From Opisthocomus hoazin (taxonomy: Eukaryota; Chordata; Aves; Opisthocomiformes; Opisthocomidae), in NCBI RefSeq assembly GCF_030867145.1, contig NC_134422.1, positions 11,046,531 through 11,110,530 of the forward strand: a stretch of DNA of 64,000 bases, in the 5' to 3' direction. Below the pieces are notes generated by a model. That model did no database searches. It was not told where the DNA came from and saw only the letters and a list, made by a program, of their open reading frames with translations. The first letter of the stretch is position 1, and each line of letters opens with the position of its first letter. Shown one piece after another: positions 1 through 16,320 of this stretch. The position numbers were made by a program, and so were the translations under genes.

Positions 1-595
1 TCCGAAAGCTTCTCTTTCTGTCTGACCTTGCTACTGCATCTCAAGGCCCGCACTCTTTCCTACCTGAAATGAGCACAAAGAACACATTTCCCTTTCTCTC
101 TTCCCCTTAAGGACCATCCCTTCGTGCCCACTACAACCCCTTCTTCTGGCTGAGCAGCCCAATCCATCCCTCTTTCTTCTCAGGTTGCACTTTCCAGGTT
201 GCCAGACTGGAAATACGGTTGTCTCCTGGACCATCCCCAGACATCTCACAGCTTTCTGGTTGCATGGCGCCCACGAGTGGAGACTGCTCCAGCTGAGATC
301 TTCCCAGAGCCTAGGAGAACGGGATTACTCCACGTTCCTTGGAGTCTCTGCTCCAGCTTGCACATCTCACCGTGTCACATGTCTCGGTATGAATGCTGGC
401 CTTTTCCACAGCATACCCAGTCACCTCACATTTAGTCAGTGGTCCTCTGTACCCTCTCTGAGAAGCGGTTCCCTGGCTACTGTTCCAGACCATCCCCTCT
501 GCTCCTCTGGCTTCTCAGCCCACGTCCATGCCATGGACTGCCTCCAGGTAGAGGTAACTTGCACCTCTTGAATTCTCTCCTGGTTTTTTTTACAT
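1..595. other. Intergenic, nothing firmly recognised
   Basis: C/T-rich sequence with short overlapping reading frames in several frames and no consistent coding signal. It may continue the old CR1-like fragment that follows. Confidence 0.5.
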
Positions 596-845
596 CCCTC
601 TCCTCTGTTTTGTCAAGGTCATTTTGAATTTAATCCTCTTCTCTGCCTTCATGTCGTCTGCAGATTTAACAGACAGGTCTGCTACTTAATCGGTCCCAGC
701 ACTAACGATGGCACTGAGCAGAGCACAGGGCACACTCCGGCGCCATCCCACACAACACTGATTCTCCTGGCAGTGCATCATCCTTAACTGGTCTCATGGT
801 ACACTACCCAATGGGCTTTGAAACCATATACCATATAGGAGATTC
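596..845 (-). mobile_element. Ancient CR1-like fragment, reverse orientation
   Basis: TTTTGTCAAGGTCATTTTGA followed by a CTTCATGTCGTCTGCAGATT-type block and a CGGTCCCAGCACTAACGATG stretch matches the old amniote CR1/L3 pattern (…GTCATCTGCAAATTT…ATCCCTGGGGGACC…) in reverse. Heavily diverged; recognised by eye. Confidence 0.5.
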
Positions 846-1324
846 ATCTAAGTCATATGACCAATATTTGTAATATTCCCACAGCTGTTTTGAATGTATT
901 TTGCTAAAGTTGCAGATCACTTTCTTATTTATCAGCAACAAAAAAGAGAAAGGAAGAAGACAGCTTCAAATCTGTTAAATCTGTGGTATTCTCTGCATTA
1001 CCTCATGCCAACTCCAATGCCTGTCCAAGGAATTGCCACCCACAGACAAGCCCACGGGAAACACCTGGGAAATCACCAGGCCACCCCGCCCCTAGCAGAC
1101 TTGTATCCAAGCCTTGTAGATGCAGCAAGTTCAAATGTCCGGGGGCAGTGACTGACCTCGGTGTGCAGGCAGGGATGATAGCTCAGTCTTTACCCCAAAA
1201 CCCTCTGTGAACCACAATCCTCTTACCTCCCACTCCTCTCCCTCCCACCACCAGTCTGTGACAGCTAAGACAAATTTTTAAAAACTCAGCTCTGCCATTG
1301 TCTATACTTCCACTTGACAGCACC

Positions 1325-1445
1325 GTTCATGGATTCTTCAGGCCAGAGGGGACTGTTACATTCACCTCGTTTGACCTTCTTAAGCAATCCAGGCTCTTGT
1401 ATTTCACTTGGAGATTTCCGGGAGCAAATCAAGCGATAAACACTT
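1325..1445 (-). mobile_element. Ancient CR1-like 3' tail, reverse orientation
   Basis: The sequence around ATTCTTCAGGCCAGAGGGGA and CTCGTTTGACCTTCTTAAGC resembles the old CR1 tail pattern 'AGGCCAGAAGGGACCATT...ATCTAGTCTGACCTCC'. Short and diverged. Confidence 0.45.
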
Positions 1446-3039
1446 GCACATACCTCAAAATTTAGCTACGGCAATGAATCCCTGACTACCTGACAAGTTT
1501 GCTTTTCTGTTGCTTGGAGAAAGTAGTTTGAAAAATCTAGTATGAGAAGCAAGCTCCATTTTTCAATTTAAAGTCTGCTGGAATACAGAGGTTTCCAGTG
1601 GCTACAAGACGGCATAAATTCATTCTCCAGGCATCTTGCTTCCATGGAACAAACTGCTTCCCATTTAAGACCCATCTAAGAAAGTAAAACTTGGCAGTCC
1701 TATGAGTCCACTAATAGAAAAGAATAAGTAAAAGGACAGCTTGTGGTTAGTTGTAGGTAGTTAGTTAGCACACTAACTCAAAAGAAAATTAGCTTAGATG
1801 AGCTATCAAGAATTCTGCTTCACTGTTGTGCCTGAAATCAAATATGCTGTCTCTGAAATCAGAGACAGTATCTTGTATATCGTTCATCTTCCATTCTCTA
1901 AAACCACCAGCCATCCTCTGTGTACATGGGGATCACACCAGGCTGCAGATGCTTCAGTTTTACCTCCCTGGCTTTTTTTTTTCTTTGGAAGGATGGTAGT
2001 GGGAAACAGAAGAGGAAATCTGAATTGCATTTCTCAGAAAGCACCAGCCATAAATTAATTCAACAGCTATGTATTTGATTTGTGCTGTTCTGAAGGAAAA
2101 GCACATCCTTCCCAGGCTTTGCTCCACAGGCTTCAAAGACTGTACATATCAGTACAGAGGCTTATTGATTATGCCAAGACAAAATCAAGAACTGAGAATA
2201 GTAACAAAAAAGATGACCACCACAAAATCCCAACCAAAGATTGAGCCTAACCTTGATCCTGCCCCAGTAAAGCCACTGAGCACCTGCCGAAGAGCTTTGA
2301 TGGGCATCAGACCAACCCCACAGAGAACACCTAGTCCACCAGCTACATGCCTTTTCTTGAGCCCTTCCACCTAGGGAGCAGAGCTGTTATAGACCTGGGG
2401 AGGCTAACAAGCCCAAAGGTATGCAAAAACAGGCAACAAAATCTCGTGTAGACAACCTTCTCAACTAAGCATTTTGAGACTAATAGCCAATTATTCCTTA
2501 CAACGTCCCCCTGATGTTGCTGCCTTAAGGACAGATATTGGAAAAGACTTGAGCAGAACTTCTTTTGATGCCACAAAAGGCAATTTTAGGCAGAGAGTCA
2601 TCGCAAGGCTCAGCAGTCATGGACTCTTGTCCTGTCTTAGGCTGCCAAAACAATGTTCCCCTGGATGACAGAAAACATTATGACTCTGAGACGCCTTCCT
2701 GTCCCATCTCCCTTCTCATAGCTTTGAACAAACTTTGTTTGAGGAACAATTATTTAGACTCCCAATCAGAAGTGAACGAAAGCTAAGACTGTTTTAAAGA
2801 CCTGTCTTGCTTTGAGCCAAATACATATTTCCTTTACAATCAGTCTCTCTTTGCATCAGTTTGAATCTTTTTTTAGGATCAGCTGGAACACCTTTCCTCT
2901 TCTCCACTGTAATTCTGAAAGCAATGTAAAGTGCAAATAGCCACTGAGATGCAGCGCATGCTCAACATAGACACAGTTCCGTGTGGTCTTCCTATCCCAC
3001 GCTGACAGCTGAGGCTTTGGTAGAACCTGATGCAGCACC
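1446..3039. other. Intergenic, no gene seen
   Basis: AT-rich unique sequence. A 22-nt symmetrical inverted repeat (CTGTCTCTGA and TCAGAGACAG separated by AA) lies at 1847-1868. No splice-flanked coding exon was found. Confidence 0.5.
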
Positions 3040-3330
3040 GTGATTCACCCAGCCTGTAATGGTTTAATTGGGATCACAGCAGTATTCTCACTATGCACAG
3101 CAGCGTCTTTTGGAGACTTCACAGTGTATGCCACCACTATGTAATAACACTATGTATCGTGAATTATGGCGTTGCTGGAATCAATGGCATTTTGCATATT
3201 AATTGCAAACACACCCAAAAAGACAAAGGAATTTATTGGCTTAATTAGTGCTTCAGCTCTAATAACGTTCAAGCTTCATTCTCACACAAATTGATAAATG
3301 GCAGCAGTGTTACTCCTTGAGGATGCTTTG
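3040..3330. promoter_or_regulatory. AT-rich block with POU/homeodomain-like sites (candidate conserved element)
   Basis: Contains TTTGCATATTAATTGCAAA (3191-3209), an almost symmetrical pair of POU-type half sites around a TTAAT core. TTAATTAG follows at 3241-3248, along with several further TAAT cores. No reading frame or repeat explains the block. Candidate enhancer by composition only. Confidence 0.35.
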
Positions 3331-6300
3331 CCTTTTGAGAGGGGCTGCTGAAGTTTACGATTCAAGCTCTCTCAGCTGCTGCGATGCACTCAGCAGGGTC
3401 TTGGAGGAGTTGAGCTTCAGAGATATTTGACATCTCTCTTTCCTAAACAGGTTGCTAGATGCTGGCAAACGGAGCTACTCCACCCTCTTTACAGATGCTA
3501 ATGGCGTTTTCCCCAAAAGGTATTTATATAGCGACACTTACTGGGGAGGACACAAAACTGGAGCTGGACCATTTGCATCTCTGGGGTACAAAGACTGAGA
3601 TTCATTATAGTACATCCCCATAACAGGAACCAGGTGCCACACTGGCAGTGTGAGGGTAGCTACATGTAATGTATTTCAAGATTGATTCTGACTCCATGGA
3701 TGCTGAGAAAAACTAAGTTTGAGAAGAATTAGATCAGTGTACCTGGAAGCAGACTTTGGCCCTTGGGCTCCCATCTCCCAGGAAGCACAGCTCCATGAAA
3801 AACAAGGTGCCACGAGAAGGAGAAGCAAACGTCAACAATTCAACTCTATAGCAAAACAAAACAGAGAGAAACCCACCTGGATCTGATCTCCATCACCTCA
3901 CGCATTCACACGCTGCAGCACAGCACGGCTGATGCGAAGTTTCGGGAACAGCATTACAATAATGAGGGAAGAGCAAGACACTACCTGAAAAGCAGCTTCC
4001 TCCCCAAGGACTGAAAACATTTTCTGCATTATCATACCATCAAAATTGCATCTTAAAACTAAGATCGGACAACGGATCATTGCTCATAAAGCCTGTGCAG
4101 AGGACAGCTCACATCTTCAAGCAAGCTACTCTCCCGGGCATGTTTTCCCCCCATTCTCAGCAGCAGATCTCTCCTCTTTGCGATGGGGATCACATCACAA
4201 CACTTAAGCAACAAGCAATTTGTTGACAAAGAGAAATGGCACCAAGAAAACATTTCAGCTGCATTCAAGACTTGGGTTGGATATTTTTGTTTGTTGAGTT
4301 TTCTAGACATGATCTGGCAGCTGCAACAAAAAGAAGAGCCAGGATCATGTGAATGTCCTGCAGCACGGCCAAAGGCTGCAGGCAAGCCACGCTTTCCATG
4401 TCACCGCGCTCACAGCGCACTGGAGGAAATAATCCTGCATTAATAGGGCAGCAGATCACAGGGATCAAACAGGCCTTTTCTGTTTCTACCCTAGCTCACG
4501 CCAAAAAAAACAAAATAGGAGCAAATGCAACAGAGAGAGGGAGACGCCATCAGCCCCCTGTGAAGAAAATCTACTCCCATTTTTTGGAATACAGAGCTGT
4601 GCCACACAGGGTAACGGTTAATTCAGGCTATTTTATAATTGGAAGAACCCAAAGAAGATGGGCATGTAGGGCTTTCTCTACAAGGAAGCAGGGCCATAAC
4701 TCACAGCTCCTTCAGAATTGCGCTCTGCAAAACCCCGAGAGCGAGATCCTACGGAGCACTCTGCGGCGGGGGCCGGGACGCAGCAGTGGCTCAGCACCGT
4801 TCAGGCTGCGACCTGAAACCACCCGCTCTCAGGGCTTCAGCCTGAAACACAGGGGGAAAGCGGGGCAATTCCCATGTATGTTCAAGCCTAGGACATCAAA
4901 TCATGCTGCGGCCTCAGCTTCTTGCCCACCCAGGAGATAACGCCTCCGTCCCCCACGCTATTCCAGGGAACAGGCATCGGCCTCTACTGGCCTCTTCAGA
5001 ACTCACCGTTAAGGCCAGTAACAAACTGGTCCTAAATTGAGAGGAATCAGAAGGAGCTCAGCACCCTGCTTTAACCCCCCACGCAGCCTTCAGAAATGAA
5101 GCTCACTCAAGGGCAAGTGGGCTCAAGCAACAGCGAAGCATCTCCCCCACTTCTGCTGTGGCACCTGCTTTGTGACCAAGGGATTAACTTCTGAACTGGC
5201 ACGGGCTTGGTCTAGAGAAACGGGCCCCCACTTGCATGTTATCCACAGCTTATAATCAAGCTGAAGCTCTTTCTGCCATTAGATGTGAGACGAGCTGAGA
5301 GCAGGCTCTCACCCGTAAGTGCCAGGGTGTCCATACCGTAACAGTTTACCTCTCTCATCTGTAATGAATCTTCCAAGTCTCTGCATGATGCAGACATTCA
5401 CAGTGAAAAGGACCAAACTCCTTGCAGTCTCAAAGTCAGTGAAGATTCAGTTAGTCTTCATTTCATTCTGACAGGCTTCTTTATCCCTGAGACAATACTA
5501 AGACACAGGATCTTAGCAGGAGTTTTTCCCAGAGTTCAGTCCAACCACAACAAGGAAAAAAAATGTCATCTTACAAAAAAAGGATATTTAACGCACACAG
5601 ATTTAAACTAGATTTATATGCCATTTTGCCTCTATCTGCCACAGACCCCTTTAATATAATTAGTCTGTGGCATAAACAGAAAAAGACTACATGAGCATCC
5701 ACCAAACCCATCCTCCCTACTTTGTGAGTTCACAGATTGAACCCGTCCAGGCACCATAACCCACTGAAGGAGCCAAGCAAGGAGATAAGCGAGCATTAAA
5801 TCACCAACACAAATGCCCAGAGTGAGTTTCCAAAGCAGCAAGCCGAAGACCAAAGCGTGGTTCAACGCACGTGTGTAAAACCATGAGGCACAAAAGCAGC
5901 ACTTGGCTTTTCTAACAGCAAAAGGGAAGCAGGAGAGGCCTGACGTGGGGCTGTCCAGCCCTGCTGCGGGCCAGCACGGCCCCACCAACCCAGCCCCTAC
6001 TCCACGAGGCGATGGGCATCAAGGAGAAAATCTGCAAGCCCAGATCCTGGAAAACACAAAGGCACCAGACTTTGGACAGGACACCAGACACCCAGCCGCT
6101 CTTGCAGCACAGGCTCCTCAGAAAACTCTTTCTGGCAAAAACTTCGCCCCAGCAGCTACCCTGCTTCACTCAAGCCAAAGCAGGGTTTCCTCACCCATCT
6201 CCCTAGAGACTTGCCAGGAGCTCCCCAAGACAATGAAGGTCAAAACAGAAGAAAACAAGCGCCCAGCCACGAGCCCGCTGGCTTGCGGGAGAGCGGAGTA

Positions 6301-7319
6301 ACCCGAATGCCTTCCTCTGGGGAACGGCCGCAGGCGAGGGTTGGCTGGCAGCCCTCTCGGGGCTCTCAGCAGCATCCCCATTTCCCCCTCCATAGTTTTT
6401 TGTGTGGCTGGCTGCCTCCATGCTCCCCTCTTTTCCAGGGATCCCTTCCATAGCCAGCGCTGCCCAGGCACGGTACAAGGGTCAAGGATACACCTCACCA
6501 ACACAAAGATCAGGGATTTGTCAGTGCGGTATCTAAGTTGCTTGGAGAGCATGAACACCTGTCTATTTTTTTTTACATTAACTTTTTTATTATTATTTTA
6601 ACTTGAGCACACAGCTGGGCACAAAACAGAAGTACCCTTTGCCTAAAACTCCGACCTTCCACTCCTTTCAGGGAGGTTTCCCTATTCGCATCACATCTGA
6701 TCATCTCACAATATATAAAAGCATTTGCTTTACTCATTAAGTAAAGTAACACTTCTGAGGGGTCAGACCTCCAGAGCAGACACTGGCGAACGGTTGTTTG
6801 AGATGCGAGTTTCATTTGGGAAAGCCAGTCCCAGAGAAACCTGAAGCCAGCCTCTGAGTACACATTAATTCTCCTCCTCCGACCCAAACCAGGGGACCAG
6901 GGTATCCCCGCTACAAACAGCCCCTTCTCTTTGTGCCACAAAACTTACAGAACCCCTGGACCACGTCTAAGGAGAGGAGGACTCAGCCAAAGCCCAGAGG
7001 GACAGGAGCCCACCGCAAGCTGCTTGCTGGGCTGTGGTGACCCTGCTGCCACCCACAGCCACCCACAACGCTGCCTCTGCTTTTCTGGACAGCTGCACTG
7101 CCAAGCACTGAAGTTTTTCATCTCCCAATTGCTTTTCCCCATGTTATTTCAGAAAAAAATCCCAACCTGCGCACTGAGCTACTACCGCGACGACGGGGAT
7201 GGAGCAGCCTGTCCAAGCACCACCGCGGATGCTGGGTGAGAGCCATCAGCCCCCCACAGAGGCGATCTCGGAGGTCCCTGCGATGAGGAGAGGAAACAAA
7301 AAAGCCTGCGAGCAGCCGA
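3331..7319. other. Intergenic, no gene seen
   Basis: Moderate GC with scattered short frames, the longest at 4353-4940 plus. None has recognisable domains, good splice signals or biased composition. Confidence 0.5.
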
Positions 7320-7920
7320 GGGAGACGTTCATTCTATCGATTGTGTAAACTGTCAGTGGAGTGGCAACGAGCACTTTTTTTTTTTGTTTCTATCCCGGGG
7401 AATAATCCAGCCTGATAATTAGTACATAAGAGATAAGTGGAAAATGAGACATCTAGCGAGGGTGGTTCGAGCCTCCTCATGACATTGATAATGTGCAGAT
7501 ACATAGATCACTGTCGGGGCAAACCGCCACTGTGAGCCTGTGTCTTCCCATTGCCTCATCAATCCATCATCCGCTTAGCTACTGACACCTTGGCAGGCAC
7601 ACACTGCCAGCCCTGCATTTGAATTGCGAGGAGCAGGCTCCACCAGGGAATACAGATTTAAAAATCTAAGATTCAAATTTGTTTAAGTATTGTGAACAGC
7701 AATTCCCTTGCAAGGCATCTTCGTTGCCCTTTTGCCAAGGGGGAACAGTTGGGGCTTTGTTAGAAGTACAAATTGCTTCTTAATGCAAAGGATAAAGCAG
7801 AGCCCAGGCACCTCCTTAGAATTCCTCCTGGCTCCCGCTAATGCTGCTGCATGTCAATTTTAATTTTTTGAAATTTAAACCGAGGGCTTTGTGTCTAAGC
7901 TCCACTTCGTTGGAGGGGAG
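7320..7920. promoter_or_regulatory. AT-rich block with homeodomain, OTX/PITX-like and GATA-like sites (candidate conserved element)
   Basis: Between two GC-richer flanks lies a 0.6-kb non-repetitive stretch with TAATCC (7403-7408), TAATTA (7416-7421), AGATAAG (7431-7437) and a symmetrical AGATTTAAAAATCT at about 7655. It sits 1.3 kb beyond the inferred 3' end of C1QL2. Its texture resembles vertebrate developmental enhancers. Not proven. Confidence 0.3.
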
Positions 7921-9189
7921 GAATAGTCAAAAAAGATTACGGACCCGGGGGGAACTGAGGATCCACAGCAATTACACTTCATTTGGGTATCAGACACTGG
8001 TTTTAATCATATTCTAAATAGTACAAATCGACAAGACATTAGAGATTGATAAGTGTCTAACACATGTACCTGGTTATGAACTCTGCTTCCCTCAGCTGGG
8101 GGATGTTTGAGGATGGGACGAAGGGAAGAACTGCTTTCTCTCTCTGACCTTCCTCTTCCAGCCAACGACAAGACAATACCCACCGAGGACCAGGTAGGAG
8201 ACAGAAGAGATTGTAAGAACGCCGGCATCGCTGGGCTACCCCGAAGCGGGGCTGGAACAAGGCTGTGGTTCCCTTTCCTGCCGCAAAGTCGGGGCAGGGG
8301 CAGAGCTCCAGCCTTGGCAGGGCAGTCACAGTCCGGCTCCTGTCTCTCTTACCTGCGAAACTGCGCGAACGCTGCAAAGGCCGGTAAGCCGATAGGGAGG
8401 TAAGACATTCAGGAGGGAAAAACGAAATGACAAGCCAATAAAATGAAAGCAAGAGCTTTTGTAAATCAGCTTGGTTCTTCTAGCTTCATCAGAGCAACTC
8501 CAGCGTACCCAGACTGAGGCGGTTACCTGCTGGTGTGATGATGAAAGGCGCACCTCCTCCCCCAAAGGCTCCGAACCGCTCGCACTAGTTACACACCCGT
8601 GCGCATTCAAAAGGACGCGGAGTGACTGGGATTTACCAAGGACCAGCAGCAGAAAACCTTTGCAAATGGTCTGAATCTGTCGGTCTTCAGGTAGCCTTCT
8701 CTCCCAGCCCGCCTCAGGGACTGTGCAGACCCACCTGCAGTCAGGTGTGGTTTCCAACCTGGGTACGCACTGCAAGTGCGGGGGTTTAGAGAGACTAAAC
8801 TGCCTGCCGACACTGGTGAAGCGTGTTACAGAAACACGGCTTTCCATAATCGCTGATTAAACCGCTTTTCCTGTACTTCACTAACCTCTGGATCAGGATT
8901 AGACCCAGCAAATCTGTTTAGGAGCTCTGCTCCACATCCCCACTTTCACCTTTTGATGACTCTGTACCTTCTTTTTACAAAACTGCGTAAAGGTGAAGCG
9001 TTTTTCTCCTCTCCCTCTGCTTCTTCCTAGCTCCCTCGAACCACAGACCTTGGCAAGGTGCCCCACCCTAACTTTAAATTTTGCTGCAAACCTAAGGGAC
9101 TGAAGCGACCCCCTCCTTTACCTCCCACCCTCCCATGGCACCACCACAGCACTCCTTTGCAGCACTGGAAGAGACAGACAGCAAGAAGG
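7921..9189. other. Intergenic, immediately downstream of C1QL2
   Basis: No gene recognised. Short frames on both strands (for example 8326-8847 minus) show no family signature. Confidence 0.5.
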
Positions 9190-9811
9190 CGTTGTCTAAA
9201 AACATAATTTAATGTGATATTCTGGTGACTGTGGTCAATGACTGAATTCTTTAGCAGACAGGAACAGGTTTGACGTCAATGACACCGTCATTCACACGAG
9301 CATTGCATTGCACAGAAAAGAAAAGTTTACACTTGACCCCATACAAACAAAGCAGCAGGGAAAAAACTAGTTATGGTCCAGTCCCACTTCATGAATAGTT
9401 GATCTGAAAATTCATCTTCATAATTAATACTCATTGACAAAAAAAAATGTGACTGGTTCAAACTCCATGTGCAGCACAGTCGGAACTCGGGGCTCTCCTA
9501 CACACCCCAAGAACAACTCGGGAGTTTCGAGCTGCCGAGTTCCTCGCATGACACACAAAACACAGAGGCTGACAAAGGGAGAGGGGGGGTCAGAGCAAAT
9601 GGCAGAGAGTAAGCATGGGGATCGTTTTGTTTCACTTCTATTTCGTTTCCACAGGGGTAAAAAAAACCCATACAAACTGATAACGAAGCTAAAGTGACCT
9701 GTGGAGACAGCAGACACCAGGAGGAACGGCGGCAGGACTGGGTACAGAAACGCCAACCGGCCCCACGCGCGCCGGTGGCGGGGCCGTTCGTGTTGCGTCG
9801 CTGGCCGCGTG
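9190..9811 (-). other. C1QL2: C1QL2 3' untranslated region (inferred)
   Basis: Downstream of the stop codon the minus strand carries about 620 nt without a further exon signal. At 9213-9208 (minus) there is ATTAAA, the common variant poly(A) signal, and a T/GT-rich stretch follows at about 9180-9150, as expected downstream of a cleavage site near 9190. No AATAAA was seen between this point and the stop. The end position is inferred. Confidence 0.5.
9208..9213 (-). terminator. C1QL2: Candidate poly(A) signal of C1QL2
   Basis: The minus strand reads ATTAAA here, with a T/GT-rich downstream element at about 9180-9150. It is the best poly(A) signal between the C1QL2 stop codon and the next several hundred bases. 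Confidence 0.45.
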
Positions 9812-15614
<5,803 letters not shown>

Positions 15615-15695
15615 GTATAATTTTTAGTTTAGTGGTGAGGGTACCTACCTGATCTGGAGTTTGAGTCTTCCACCAAGAGCTGTTTGTGAATTCCA
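15615..15695 (+). mobile_element. Possible tRNA-derived SINE (MIR-like) fragment
   Basis: TTAGTGGTGAGGGTACCTAC, then CTGGAGTTTGAGTCTTCC has the spacing and wording of box A and box B of tRNA-derived amniote SINEs (AGTGGT...GGGTTCAATTCC). No internal conserved core could be confirmed. Confidence 0.35.
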
Positions 15696-16179
15696 GCCAG
15701 GAAGGTGAGGTACAAGTGCAACCAGAAAGAGAGCGGGCAGCTCTGGCACGCACAATCCCCAGTCCTGAAGGACCATCCCAGCTGCTGAGCTAAAGACTCC
15801 TCTGTACTCTCTCACTTCCTTTCCTCTCAGAAGGTTTGCGGTTTTTTTGCCCCCTTCTCAGCTACACATCCTCAGCACAAACTTAGCTCATGAACCGAAG
15901 CATGTGGTTTTCTCCGCAGCCAGCAAGAGCCAGACCATCCCCTGTCCAGATCTGTAACCCTGGCAGGACCCAGCAGGACTCAGACCCACTGCGGTGGTGG
16001 GTTTTGGGGCACTGACCATTGTACCTTTGGGGTTCTTGGAGATTGAAGGTCAGTATCTCCCCAGTTAGGAGCTTCTAGGCTTGGACAGGAGCTGAGGGAA
16101 CATTTTTATTTCAAATTTAGGTGCTTAAATTATGCTTTAATCCCTTCTTTCGGTTCCTTTTTGGATTTGGCCCTTAATT

Positions 16180-16320
16180 TGAAAGTGTAAGAAGAGCCGT
16201 ACCAGCTCAGACCTCTTATTTAGCAAAAATGTCAAGATCAAAGTAAGTCTATGGTGACACTTTCCTGGTATTTTCTCTCATCCTCCAGCAATCCATGGCT
16301 TAAGGACTTTCTGAGCCATA
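16180..16320 (+). mobile_element. Possible ancient CR1-type fragment
   Basis: AAGAGCCGTACCAGCTCAGA followed by a CATCCTCCAGCAATCCATGG-type block and TTTCTGAGCCAT recalls an old amniote repeat beginning 'AAGAACGGCCATACTGGGTCAGACC' and ending '...GGGCTTCCTGAGCCA'. The match is by memory of the pattern and is weak. Confidence 0.35.
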
